Origin: Muribaculaceae bacterium
Lineage (GTDB): Bacteria; Bacteroidota; Bacteroidia; Bacteroidales; Muribaculaceae
Reading direction: 5' to 3'
Length of the DNA: 49,020 nt
NCBI GenBank assembly: GCA_009775125.1
Contig: VSPD01000018.1
Span: forward strand, 1-49,020
Every line of letters starts with the position of its first letter. Positions within the stretch are counted from its first letter, which is position 1. The position numbers and the translations under genes are program-made. Shown piece by piece: positions 1 through 10,090 of the stretch. The notes under the pieces were generated by a model that saw nothing but the letters and a program-made list of their open reading frames with translations, made no database searches and had not been told where the DNA came from.

Positions 1-358
1 TGGCTTTTTTAAGACGAATTTGCCATTTTCCCACTTGCTGCTGCAAAGTTAGAGTTTACTCGACGCTCTTTCTTGACGCATAGAAATCTGGTAAATTTCA
101 ATCACTGTCAAGAATGAAGCAAACAGTAGATGCCTTGTGGATATGTATATTCCGTCCAATTCGGCGCGTGAGCGTTGGGTATGGGCGTATAGCATATTCT
201 GCGTGAGGCTCTGCATCGTTTGCTCGTTCAACAGTGATGGGCAATACCAGAGCCTCTATGCGTAGGACGAGCAAACAGTACGGCTCTCACGCTTTTTCTT
301 TATAAACCAATCAATCGCCAATGAGGAGAGTCCCGCGGCAAACATTACATATTTCTTC
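1..358. other. Non-coding left edge with inverted repeats
   Basis: No convincing gene lies here. Short minus-strand open frames have no recognisable domain. Positions 201-227 and 266-292 form a long imperfect inverted repeat: GCGTGAG lies at the outer ends and TTTGCTCGT / ACGAGCAAA at the inner ends. A second pair, GAGGCTCT (205-212) and AGAGCCTC (249-256), is nested inside, so the segment can fold in two alternative ways. No clear TAnnTTTG promoter for the gene starting at 359 was found. Confidence 0.4.
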
Positions 359-3300
359 ATGGAAATTATGGACAACTCGCCCTTAAAAAATTGGATTAAA
401 AGGTATTTAGTGCCTATAATCATGGCGATTTTTACATCGTCAATTGCGCACGCTGAATCTATAAGTATAGATGGCATACACTTCGAGATTGATGAAGAAT
501 CGCATACCGCTGCTGTAACCTATGAGTCCACTACAACGACTAATTATTCTAACATCCAGCCGAATGTTGTGATTCCGTCCTCTATCACATATGATGGGAT
601 TCTATATCCAGTTACAGCTATTAAAGACAAGGCATTCAATAATTGTAAGAAGATTGAGAGTATACTGATACCTTCTTCTATTATTAAGATTGGGTCAGCC
701 TCTACCACTGCATCTAACAGACCTTTTTATAATTGCACAGCTCTTAAATCCATTTGGATAGAGGATGGAGAAAGTCCCCTTGAGTTGGGTGCCACTTATG
801 CAACAGGAACTGGTATTCCCATATTTTCAGGTTGTCCATTAGAAGAAATATACTTGGGTCGAAATATCATTTATATGGACTTTAACGCTAGTAATCCATA
901 TAATTCGGCACCCGCTCGTTATGGGTATTCGGCTTTCTATAAACAGACCAAACTTTCAAAAGTTACTTTGGGTAGCCATATAACAACGATAGCTAAATAT
1001 TTATTCTATGGCTGCACTGCTCTTGCGACAATCGAATTCCCGCAAAACATTACTTCAATCGGGGATTACTCTTTTTATGGATGTTCAGGTCTAACAGGCT
1101 TTAATGGGTCCAGTTTTATCGAAACAATAGGTGAAGCTGCATTTTATCAATGTACTGCTCTAAAATCAGCAACTATAAATAGTGCGACAATACCCGAAAA
1201 ATGTTTTTATGGATGTACTAATTTGTCAAGTATCGAGTTCGGCGATAAAGTAAAATTTATTGAAAATCAAAATTTTAACAACTGCAAACTCTTAACATCA
1301 TTAACTATACCTTCAAATATTGAAAGAATTGGTAGTACAGCGACTACCGCATCATATAGGCCTTTTTATGGATGTTCTTCGCTTAAGTCATTAATCATTC
1401 AAGATGGTGAGCAAACTTTATTGTTAGGTGTAACGTATAATTCAAGTACTGGTTCATCCATTTTTAATGAGGCACCAATAGAAAGCGTTTATTTGGGGCG
1501 TGATATACGATTTTTAGATTATAACACATCCTACACATTTGATGTGTACCCTTACAGATATGGGTGTTCGCCATTTTACAATAAGACAAAATTGACTTCG
1601 GTTAAAATAGGATCCTATGTTACAAAAATAAATCAATATTTCTTTTATGGATGTACTGGAATTTCCGAAATTAACACACCGTCCTCTCTTTCAGTAATAG
1701 GCGATTACGCATTTTATAATTGCTCTGGTTTATCGTCTATTGATTTGACCAACATTACGCTTGGGAAGTCTTCTTTCTATCAATGTTCTGGACTGCAGAG
1801 CGTGATAGTAGATAGTGAAACCGTTCCAAGTTATTGCTTTTATCGGTGCTCAAATTTATCTACTATTATTTTCACCAATAACGTAAAGTTTATTGAAAAT
1901 CAAAATTTCAATAATTGTCTTATCTCTGAACTTATTATTCCTGAATCAGTGGAGAGAATAGGCAGTAATAGCAAACTGATCAATTTACCTTTTAACAATT
2001 GTACTAGTTTGAAAAAGCTAATATTTGATAACGGAACAAAATCGTTGGAATTAGCATGCTATTATAACAAAGATGATGGTGGTGATGGTCTATTTGAGAG
2101 TTCAAATATAGAAGAAATTATTTTAGGAAGAAATATCAAATATTGCGAAGGGCCTACTACCTTTTCAAAAGAGCCTTGGTATTATGGATGGTCGGCATTT
2201 TACTCGTTAAAGAGCTTAAAAAAGCTATCAATAACAGAGACTGTCTCGGAAATTCATCCTTATTTATTTTACGGATGCTCATCTATTAATTCATTGATAT
2301 CAGCTGACTCACATATTTTGTCAGTTGGTGAATGTGCATTTGCCAATTGTTCCTCCATAGAGGAGTTTAACTTAGGTGCAGAAGTTAAAACAATTGGTAC
2401 GAGAGCCTTTTACAATTGCACATCTATGCATACAATAAATATAGGAGAAATAGCAGAATCTATCGGTGAGGATGCTTTTTATAATTGCTCTTTATTAAAA
2501 GAGATAAACCTCGGAAACAAGCTAACAGAAGTGCAAAATGGAGCGTTTTACAATTGCTCATCTTTAACTGAAATAACTATACCTTCTACGGTAATCACTG
2601 TTGGCAGGGTTGGTGCTTGGATTCGAACTAATTCATATAGTGGTTATGAAGAAACTCCTATCAAAGTTTTTGGGAAATGTACGTCTCTGCGTAAAATTGT
2701 TTTTGAAGATGGTGAAGATATATTGACTTATAAAGAAGGTATTTTATCAGATTGCCCAATTGAAGAAGTGTATCTTGGAAGAAATGTAAGATATCAATAT
2801 TGGAGAACTTATACCAATGGTCAGGTCTTGTTCTCTATTATAGATTATAATCAAACGTCTTCTCCTTTTGCGGGTATATCTGCATTGAAAAAGATAACAA
2901 TAGGCAATAAGGCTACGACAATTAATAGCGCGGCATTTAAAAATTGCAAGAACTTAAAGGACGTCTATAGTTTAAGTCTAACACCTCCAACATGTAATTC
3001 ATTGGATTGCTTCCCTGATTTGACAAAACAAGAGGGTACGTTATATGTTGATGGGTCTGCAATAAATGATTATAAAACGGCTTTTGTCTGGCAGGATTTT
3101 TTCAAAATTATTCCTATTGGAGCCGCAGCACCCGAAAATGTGCAAATAGACTTGACTGAAGCTCGAATTAAAGTGGGTGCTGAATTATTACTTACTGCAA
3201 CGGTGCTTCCTAATGAAACTACAGACAAATCTATAACTTGGACTTCGAGCGATGATGTCGTAGCCTCGGTTGAGAATGGTGTTGTGACTGCCAACAGTTG

Positions 3301-4174
3301 GGGCACAGCCACCATTACTGCTAGCACAGTCAATGGACTTACCGCTTCGTGTGAGGTGACGGTTTGGATGATGGGCGATGTAAATAATGATGGAGTTATA
3401 AATGTTGCAGATGTCACGATTACATCAAATTATATCGCCGGACTTGAACCGGATAATTTCACGGTTGAAGCAGCAGATATCAATGGCGACGTAGAAATAA
3501 CCGTTACAGATGCCGTTCTTATTGCCCAACTTATTCTCAATGCTGAATCAGTTTCAACCCAATCTGCTCGCAAAATTAGCTTAAGGAGCTATGACAATGG
3601 TATAATGAACGTGACCAGAAATGGGAATGAGTTATCGCTTAGCCTACCCTATGCCGGTTACACCGCTTTCCAAGCTGATTTGCGACTCCCCGATAGCGTT
3701 GCGAATTCCGACTTAAAATTGACAAGTGAATATGCAAACACGCATGTCATTATGACCGCCGACAAGGGTGATAATACTGTTCGACTGATAGTGTTCTCTC
3801 TTAATAATTCCGAGTTCAATGACGGAGATGAGATAGTCCACATCACATTGCCCGACGATTCTAGTTTGACCATTGATGGTTATAACATTATAGCATCGGA
3901 TACTAACGGATGTACATCAAATCTATTGCTAACAGGTGATGGTGTTATGAGTGGCGTGGAATCTGCTTCAAAGACTGATAAGATTTCCATTCAGACTACA
4001 GAAGATGGGATATTGGTGAGTGGCGCGCGTCAACAGAAAATCTTCTGTTATACTATTGATGGACATCTTGCCAAATCGGTTATTGCAAACTCTAACGAAG
4101 CATCAATTCCATTGGCTCCCGGTTTGTATGTGGTCAATGTGGGTAATTTCTCAGAAAAAATAATTATAAAATAA
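359..4174 (+). CDS. BspA-type leucine-rich-repeat surface protein with Big_2, dockerin-like and T9SS-type tail
   Basis: Large secreted protein of 1271 aa. The N-terminus has a signal-peptide-like stretch ending near AHA (about residue 32). ATG 359 is used, but ATG 368 and ATG 422 in the same frame are also possible. Residues about 60-915 are BspA/LRR_5 repeats, seen as recurring FYNCTSL / FYGCSSL units. These repeats are arranged in super-units of about 210 residues, each opening with an IPSS..IGS segment and containing a LEL..Y loop. A Big_2 Ig-like domain follows (about 920-1003), then two calcium-loop dockerin-like motifs (DVNNDGVINVADVT near 1007 and DINGDVEITVTDAV), a cohesin-like stretch, and a C-terminal tail ending SEKIIIK that resembles a Por/T9SS type A sorting domain. 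Such proteins are usually cell-surface adhesins; the ligand is unknown. The gene is notably AT-rich and lies 7 bp before the next gene, so it is probably cotranscribed with it. Confidence 0.88.
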   Translation: MEIMDNSPLKNWIKRYLVPIIMAIFTSSIAHAESISIDGIHFEIDEESHTAAVTYESTTTTNYSNIQPNVVIPSSITYDGILYPVTAIKDKAFNNCKKIESILIPSSIIKIGSASTTASNRPFYNCTALKSIWIEDGESPLELGATYATGTGIPIFSGCPLEEIYLGRNIIYMDFNASNPYNSAPARYGYSAFYKQTKLSKVTLGSHITTIAKYLFYGCTALATIEFPQNITSIGDYSFYGCSGLTGFNGSSFIETIGEAAFYQCTALKSATINSATIPEKCFYGCTNLSSIEFGDKVKFIENQNFNNCKLLTSLTIPSNIERIGSTATTASYRPFYGCSSLKSLIIQDGEQTLLLGVTYNSSTGSSIFNEAPIESVYLGRDIRFLDYNTSYTFDVYPYRYGCSPFYNKTKLTSVKIGSYVTKINQYFFYGCTGISEINTPSSLSVIGDYAFYNCSGLSSIDLTNITLGKSSFYQCSGLQSVIVDSETVPSYCFYRCSNLSTIIFTNNVKFIENQNFNNCLISELIIPESVERIGSNSKLINLPFNNCTSLKKLIFDNGTKSLELACYYNKDDGGDGLFESSNIEEIILGRNIKYCEGPTTFSKEPWYYGWSAFYSLKSLKKLSITETVSEIHPYLFYGCSSINSLISADSHILSVGECAFANCSSIEEFNLGAEVKTIGTRAFYNCTSMHTINIGEIAESIGEDAFYNCSLLKEINLGNKLTEVQNGAFYNCSSLTEITIPSTVITVGRVGAWIRTNSYSGYEETPIKVFGKCTSLRKIVFEDGEDILTYKEGILSDCPIEEVYLGRNVRYQYWRTYTNGQVLFSIIDYNQTSSPFAGISALKKITIGNKATTINSAAFKNCKNLKDVYSLSLTPPTCNSLDCFPDLTKQEGTLYVDGSAINDYKTAFVWQDFFKIIPIGAAAPENVQIDLTEARIKVGAELLLTATVLPNETTDKSITWTSSDDVVASVENGVVTANSWGTATITASTVNGLTASCEVTVWMMGDVNNDGVINVADVTITSNYIAGLEPDNFTVEAADINGDVEITVTDAVLIAQLILNAESVSTQSARKISLRSYDNGIMNVTRNGNELSLSLPYAGYTAFQADLRLPDSVANSDLKLTSEYANTHVIMTADKGDNTVRLIVFSLNNSEFNDGDEIVHITLPDDSSLTIDGYNIIASDTNGCTSNLLLTGDGVMSGVESASKTDKISIQTTEDGILVSGARQQKIFCYTIDGHLAKSVIANSNEASIPLAPGLYVVNVGNFSEKIIIK

Positions 4175-4181
4175 TCGCACA

Positions 4182-7100
4182 ATGCCAATCATTTTAAGAA
4201 AACATCTTCGCTTTATTGCTATTGTGGCGATAGGCATTTTCGGCCTTGCGCTAAGTGCGCAAGCCAGAGAAAACAACCTGGCAATCTCCGGGACCACCAT
4301 TTTGCCAGGTCAAACAGCTACTATAGCTGTTAATCTACATAATACAGATAATTGTTATGGTCTTCAGTTTGATATAACAATGCCTGAAGGACTATCTTTG
4401 ACAGGCGTATCTAAGACGAATCGCACCAGCAACTGCGTTCTCACGCCAAATCTAAACAGTGGTAAGGAACGAGTGGTGTTACTATCGCTTTCCAACCCAC
4501 TTTCGGGAAGCTATGGTGACGTATGCGAATTGAAAGTACAGGCATCTCCGACATTCAAAGGTGGAATCTTGAAGATAACAAATGCAAAAATGTCAGATGG
4601 CGGAACATCTGATATAACCATACCATCAACACAATGTGAATTTTTGAATGTCAAAAATGCAACGGTAATTCTTCCTGATTTTTCTATTACAGCGGGTGAA
4701 AGTAAATATGTAGGTGTAAATATAAAAGCAGAAGGAAATGTTGCCGGGCTACAAGTAGATTTATATTTACCTAATGAATTGACAATAGATTTATCCTCTA
4801 TTGCTTTGTCAAGTTCAGGATCTAACTTTATCTTAGACAAACAGCAGCATAATGGCTATATCCGAGTGCTGATATATTCCCTTTCCAATGCCGTCATCTC
4901 TGGCAATTTAGATGACGTTTTCAGCTTCGCTGTTAAAGCAGATGAAAGTGCATCTGGGATTACTGAAATTAAACTTCAGAACATATCAATCTCATCACAA
5001 ACCGGAGTTAACATTCCTCTTGAAAGTTCTCGGACTAAAGTAACTATTAATAAACCAAGAGCCTCTTCTATAACGCTATCCCCTGCAAGTGCCATTTTAA
5101 AGGTGGGCGAACAACAACAGATTGCAGCTACTATTTTCCCCGAAAATGCAGCGAACAAGGAACTGTTTTGGTCAATTGACAATCCGGCGATTGCGACAGT
5201 GGATGAGACGGGGCTTGTACATGCTATAGGATTAGGAACTGCAATAATTACGGCAACTTCTAAAGACGATACAGAGATTAAAGCGACATGTCAAATCACC
5301 GTTGTGGCGACTCCTGCCGGTTCGATAATATTGAACAAAACAGAGGCAACCCTGAAAGCTACCGAGACACTTGACCTCGTGGCTACCATCCTCCCTGAGA
5401 CCATAACTGACAAGTCAGTAACTTGGATATCTTCTAATGAAGCAATCGCCACCGTTGACGCCAACGGTAAAGTGACAGCCATGGCAGTCGGCAAAACAAC
5501 CATCACAGTCACCGCTGCGAGCGGCGTATCTGCTAAATGCGCAATCACTGTAGTAGAAACTCCCGCTGGTGGAATCATCATCGACAAGGACGCTCTTGGT
5601 ATCACGGGCGACAACCTCGAAATGCGCGTGGGCGATGTCAAGGCTATCAAGGTAACGGTTACTCCCGAGACAACCACCGACAAGAGCGTAACTTACGAAA
5701 GTTCAAATCCAACTGTCGCCTCAGTAGATGAGAATGGTAATGTAACAGCGTTGAGCCTCGGCACATCGGCAATTACCATCACTGCCAAGTCTAACCCTGA
5801 AGTTAAGGCTACTATCAACGTAACAGTAGTTGCTACTCCCGCCGGTTCGATAACCCTGAACAAGACAGAGACAACGCTGAAGGCTACCGAAACAGTTGAC
5901 CTCGTGGCTACCATCCTGCCGGAGACCACCACCGACAAATCAATAACTTGGAAATCCTCTGATGAAGCTATCGCCACCGTTGACGCCAACGGTAAAGTGA
6001 CAGCCGTGGCTGTTGGTAAAGCAACTATCACCGCTACCGCCGCAAGTGGCATCTCTGTTGAATGTGCAATAACCGTGGTTGAGACTCCTGCCGGTGGTAT
6101 CACCATCGACAAGGACGCTCTCGGCATCACAGGTGACAACCTCGAAATGCATGTCGGTGATGTCAAGGCTATCAAGGTGACAGTGACCCCTGAAACAACA
6201 ACCGATAAGGCAGTCATCTATTCTTCTGAAAATCCTGCTGTCGCAAGCGTAGATGAGATTGGCAATGTAACTGCGTTGAACCTCGGCACAACGACAATCA
6301 CCATCGTCGCCAAGTCGAACCCCGATGTCAAGGCTACTATCAACGTCACAGTAGTTGCTACTCCCGCCGGTTCGATAACCCTGAACAAGACAGCTGCGAC
6401 ACTGAAAGCTACTGAGACCGTTGACCTCGTTGCCACTATCCTCCCTGAAGCTACCACTAACAAGTCGGTAACGTGGAAATCTACTAATGAAGCAATCGCC
6501 ACCGTTGACGACAACGGCAAAGTCACTGCCGTGGCTGTCGGCAAAGCCACAATCACCGCGACCGCCGCAAGCGGCATCTCCGCAACCTGCGAGATAACCG
6601 TGGTTGCCACTCCTGCCGGTGAAATCATCATCGACAAGGACGCTCTCGGTATCACAGGTGACAACCTCGAAATGCGCGTGGGCGATGTCAAGGCTATCAA
6701 GGTGACGGTTACACCTGAAGCAACAACCGATAAGGCAGTCACCTATTCTTCTGAAAATCCTGCTGTCGCAAGCGTAGATGAGAATGGCAATGTAACTGCG
6801 TTGAACCTCGGCACAACGACAATCACCATCGTCGCCAAGTCGAACCCCGATGTCAAGTCTACTATCAACGTTACAGTAGTTGCTACTCCCGCCGGTTCGA
6901 TAATCCTGAACAAGACAGAGACAACGCTGAAGGCCACCGAGACCGTTGACCTCGTGGCTACTATCCTGCCGGAGACTACTACAGACAAATCCGTGACTTG
7001 GAAATCTTCTGATGAGACGATTGCTACCGTTGATGCCAACGGCAAAGTAACAGCTGTTGCTGTCGGCAAAGCCACCATTACTGCTACCGCCGCAAGTAGC

Positions 7101-9104
7101 ATCTCAGCTGAATGTGCAATAACCGTGATTGAGACTCCTCCCGGTGGCATCGTCATCGACAAGGACGCTCTTGGTATCACAGGTGACAACCTAGAAATGC
7201 GGGTCGGCGATGTCAAGGCTATTAAAGTGACCGTTACACCTGAAGCAACAACCGATAAGGCAGTCACCTATTCTTCTGAAAATCCTGCTGTCGCAAGCGT
7301 AGATGAGAATGGCAATGTAACTGCGTTGAACCTCGGCACAACGACAATCACCATCGTCGCCAAGTCGAACCCCGATGTCAAGTCTACTATCAACGTTACA
7401 GTAGTTGCTACTCCCGCCGGTTCGATAATCCTGAACAAGACAGAGACAACGCTGAAGGCCACCGAGACCGTTGACCTCGTGGCTACTATCCTGCCGGAGA
7501 CTACTACAGACAAATCCGTGACTTGGAAATCTTCTGATGAGACGATTGCTACCGTTGATGCCAACGGCAAAGTAACAGCTGTTGCTGTCGGCAAAGCCAC
7601 CATCACAGCTACCGCCACCACCGGTATCGAAGCTACCTGCGCCATCACCGTAGTAGCTACCCCCGCCGAGTCAATTGCACTGAACTGCGAGGATGCAACT
7701 ATCAGGGTTAACGATACCGTTGTACTCAACGCCTCAATTGCTCCAGAACAGACAACCGACAAGATTGTTGTCTGGAAGTCCTCGGATGAGAATATCGCGA
7801 GCGTTGATGCCAACGGCGTTGTTAGGGGACTTTATTCGGGCGTAGCCACCATTACCGCAACCGCAGCAAGCGGGGTATCGGCAAGCTGCACGGTGACCGT
7901 GTTTCCGCGCGAAACTGCTCCCATCACCGTGACCCGCAGCAATGAAAAGATAATAATAATGGACGGCGAATCAGCCGAAATGAGCGTAAATATAACTGGA
8001 GGCTATCCCGAAGGTTTGATCTTCGCATGGAGCAATGGTGGCAACACCGTAGGCTCGGCGAACTCGCTGACGGTTGTTGGCCGAAGCAACGGCAATAAAA
8101 AGTCAAATGAATTCTACAGAGTCCACGTTGTTGACGTGTGCGACGGTGTGACACTCCTCGACGAAACATATCAATTTGAAGTAGAAACCTGGCCGCTCCC
8201 GGCAACGGATGTCGCAATTGAAACGGACTCTGACACGGACAATCTTAAAATCCGCGAAGGGAATCTGCTTGAGCTTTCAGCCGAAAATCCCCCAGGGGGT
8301 TATGCCGATAACTGGGGCTTCGACTGGTATCTTGATGGGACAATAATTTCCTCAGAACCGGAAATGAGCCGTTTAATGACCATGTACGAGGACACAGAGA
8401 TGGCCACCGAGAAGGCTGTGGTTACGCTTATCGCATCAAATATTGGGCCCGACGGCACCGTTTGGGGCGAAGCCACTTCGGCACCTCTTAACGTAACCAT
8501 TTATCGCCGTCCGCTCACCCCCAAGCAACTGCTTCGCAAGGGGGACGGCACCACGCACACCGTAGTTGCGATGTCGCAGTATGCCGACACTGACCTTGCC
8601 CGCCTCGGTTATACATTTGTTTACGGCTATACTGATGCAGATGGGGAGGATCACGTTGTTGCCACCACTGTCAAGCGTTACTGCCGCCTTGACAAAGCTA
8701 TTTTCGACAATGTTGACTGTGAAAAATGGTGCTATAGCCAATGGACCTACGATGATGGCAGCGTGGTTTCCAGCGGCAAACGCTATCTAGACGGTAGAGC
8801 CGATGAGAATTTCGATCGTTCAGATTTCTCAGGCAGTGCAAACCCGAAAAAGTCAATTGATTTTTCGGATTCCAATAATTGGATCAGGAGCAACGGCAAG
8901 AATATCAATATCTCAATCGAGACAACAGATGAGGCCCGAGTTGACGTTTACTCAATCGCAGGAACGCTTATTGACTCAGTGGAAATTCCTGCCGACACAT
9001 TCATGTCTGTAGATTATACTTCAGACCGCCTCGCCCCCAATTTCTATATTATATCAGTCACCACAGCCGATAAACGTGTGGTGAAGAAAGTCTTCATCAA
9101 ATAA
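4182..9104 (+). CDS. Secreted multi-Big_2 Ig-like repeat protein with cohesin-like N-terminus
   Basis: A 1640-aa surface protein. A signal peptide covers about residues 1-28 (ending SAQA). Two cohesin-like beta-sandwich segments follow at about 30-155 and 157-290. Both contain a GLQ(F/V)D(I/L)..P pattern and a RV(L/V)L.(Y/S).SN strand. Residues about 293-1240 hold eleven Big_2-type domains. Domains 2-10 alternate between type A (SI.LNKTE.TLKATETVDLVA) and type B (IDKDALGITGDNLEM); each A+B pair is 175 aa, encoded by a 525-bp DNA repeat. Two further beta-rich, PKD-like regions follow. The C-terminus (VDVYSIAGTLIDS ... KKVFIK) fits a T9SS type A sorting domain. It is probably a long stalk-like adhesin or scaffold on the cell surface. 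Base composition shifts from AT-rich in the cohesin part to GC-richer in the repeats. Confidence 0.88.
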   Translation: MPIILRKHLRFIAIVAIGIFGLALSAQARENNLAISGTTILPGQTATIAVNLHNTDNCYGLQFDITMPEGLSLTGVSKTNRTSNCVLTPNLNSGKERVVLLSLSNPLSGSYGDVCELKVQASPTFKGGILKITNAKMSDGGTSDITIPSTQCEFLNVKNATVILPDFSITAGESKYVGVNIKAEGNVAGLQVDLYLPNELTIDLSSIALSSSGSNFILDKQQHNGYIRVLIYSLSNAVISGNLDDVFSFAVKADESASGITEIKLQNISISSQTGVNIPLESSRTKVTINKPRASSITLSPASAILKVGEQQQIAATIFPENAANKELFWSIDNPAIATVDETGLVHAIGLGTAIITATSKDDTEIKATCQITVVATPAGSIILNKTEATLKATETLDLVATILPETITDKSVTWISSNEAIATVDANGKVTAMAVGKTTITVTAASGVSAKCAITVVETPAGGIIIDKDALGITGDNLEMRVGDVKAIKVTVTPETTTDKSVTYESSNPTVASVDENGNVTALSLGTSAITITAKSNPEVKATINVTVVATPAGSITLNKTETTLKATETVDLVATILPETTTDKSITWKSSDEAIATVDANGKVTAVAVGKATITATAASGISVECAITVVETPAGGITIDKDALGITGDNLEMHVGDVKAIKVTVTPETTTDKAVIYSSENPAVASVDEIGNVTALNLGTTTITIVAKSNPDVKATINVTVVATPAGSITLNKTAATLKATETVDLVATILPEATTNKSVTWKSTNEAIATVDDNGKVTAVAVGKATITATAASGISATCEITVVATPAGEIIIDKDALGITGDNLEMRVGDVKAIKVTVTPEATTDKAVTYSSENPAVASVDENGNVTALNLGTTTITIVAKSNPDVKSTINVTVVATPAGSIILNKTETTLKATETVDLVATILPETTTDKSVTWKSSDETIATVDANGKVTAVAVGKATITATAASSISAECAITVIETPPGGIVIDKDALGITGDNLEMRVGDVKAIKVTVTPEATTDKAVTYSSENPAVASVDENGNVTALNLGTTTITIVAKSNPDVKSTINVTVVATPAGSIILNKTETTLKATETVDLVATILPETTTDKSVTWKSSDETIATVDANGKVTAVAVGKATITATATTGIEATCAITVVATPAESIALNCEDATIRVNDTVVLNASIAPEQTTDKIVVWKSSDENIASVDANGVVRGLYSGVATITATAASGVSASCTVTVFPRETAPITVTRSNEKIIIMDGESAEMSVNITGGYPEGLIFAWSNGGNTVGSANSLTVVGRSNGNKKSNEFYRVHVVDVCDGVTLLDETYQFEVETWPLPATDVAIETDSDTDNLKIREGNLLELSAENPPGGYADNWGFDWYLDGTIISSEPEMSRLMTMYEDTEMATEKAVVTLIASNIGPDGTVWGEATSAPLNVTIYRRPLTPKQLLRKGDGTTHTVVAMSQYADTDLARLGYTFVYGYTDADGEDHVVATTVKRYCRLDKAIFDNVDCEKWCYSQWTYDDGSVVSSGKRYLDGRADENFDRSDFSGSANPKKSIDFSDSNNWIRSNGKNINISIETTDEARVDVYSIAGTLIDSVEIPADTFMSVDYTSDRLAPNFYIISVTTADKRVVKKVFIK
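5310..7660 (+). repeat. Tandem 525-bp coding repeat (Big_2 A+B pairs)
   Basis: Each unit encodes one type A and one type B Ig-like domain. Equivalent points recur exactly 525 bp apart. Reading by eye, 6708-7078 and 7233-7603 are identical over 371 bp, while earlier units differ at scattered sites. The last duplication or gene-conversion event therefore looks recent, and the array is expected to vary in copy number by slippage or recombination. Confidence 0.9.
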
Positions 9105-9114
9105 ACCGTCAGAA

Positions 9115-10020
9115 ATGAAACATCAAATATTCACAATAGCAGCAATGCTCCTACTCTGTGCCCCCCTCGTCGGGGCGCAGAGCCAAGCCCCCGACAGCAA
9201 ATACTCCATCAAAGCAAATACCAACATCGGACTCGGGAACGCCTACACTGTCTCATCAGCAGTAAATGGTGTGGCTCTTGACAAATCAAACGACACGAGT
9301 TTCGGAGTGGATTTTCGTTACCGTTTTTGGCAAAAAAACAGCCTTTCGTGTGGCATCAATGCCGGATTGGGCTATGCCGTCGGCAACCAAACCGTCAAGA
9401 TTGACAATCTGAAATTCAACTATGCCGCGGGCGCGGATGCAGATATGGATGGCGACACCCACCAGCGCTTCACTGAGGTTACTGATGCCTCGCAAAAAGT
9501 GTCGTTAGACAATTTTTTGATTCCGGTGTACGTTGATTTCAACTGGCAGTTCTCGCAGCGCGTCAGCCTGTATGCAAACACCGGTTTCGCCTTCCGATTC
9601 TCAACCACCACAAAAGCCAAAGACCTCAAGGGCTCGTGCAGCGCGTATGGTATCTATCCAAAATACGATAACCTAAAAATGGATGATGGGTGGCTCAACG
9701 ACTTCGGCGACCATTCCCTTTCAGGCGCCTCAGTAGAGGAACCTCAGCAAAACAGCCTTACAATGAGCGTGATGGGAGGTGCCGGCTTGCGGGTATGGAT
9801 TTATGGTCCGCTGTCGTTTGAATGTGGCCTAAACTACCATTACGGATTCATGAATAGATTGAAATCTGGCAATTTCGCTGACGGCTCGGTAACAGCCGAT
9901 AATGCACCGGTCACTTATACCGTGGCCAATGGACGTACCGTCAAATCCTTCTCATCAGCCTTCAACAACAATAAGCTTTCAATATTATCGCTGAACTTTG
10001 GCTTGATTTTCTCATTTTGA
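9115..10020 (+). CDS. Outer-membrane beta-barrel protein (OmpA/opacity-like)
   Basis: A 301-aa protein with a signal peptide ending at about residue 21 (VGAQ). Alternating hydrophobic/polar strands run through the chain (for example SFGVDFRYRFWQKN, VSLYANTGFAFRF, SFECGLNYHYGF). The C-terminal strand SILSLNFGLIFSF ends in phenylalanine, as expected for BAM-inserted barrels. The loops are large and rich in Gly/Asp. It starts 10 bp after the large Ig-repeat gene and is probably the last gene of the same transcript. This suggests a partner role (anchor or assembly factor) for the two surface proteins, but that is inferred from context only. It could equally be an unrelated porin-like protein. Confidence 0.75.
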   Translation: MKHQIFTIAAMLLLCAPLVGAQSQAPDSKYSIKANTNIGLGNAYTVSSAVNGVALDKSNDTSFGVDFRYRFWQKNSLSCGINAGLGYAVGNQTVKIDNLKFNYAAGADADMDGDTHQRFTEVTDASQKVSLDNFLIPVYVDFNWQFSQRVSLYANTGFAFRFSTTTKAKDLKGSCSAYGIYPKYDNLKMDDGWLNDFGDHSLSGASVEEPQQNSLTMSVMGGAGLRVWIYGPLSFECGLNYHYGFMNRLKSGNFADGSVTADNAPVTYTVANGRTVKSFSSAFNNNKLSILSLNFGLIFSF

Positions 10021-10090
10021 AACGAACATTTCTTTCGTAAGATTGACTTTCAGGCATACGAATAGGGAAAATATACAGAATAAACCTTAT

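Noticed and set aside
5693..7813. Series of 174-181-aa open frames on the minus strand spaced exactly 525 bp apart
   Set aside because: They are antisense shadows of the tandem Big_2 repeat. Their regular spacing comes from the DNA repeat and there is no recognisable domain or start signal.
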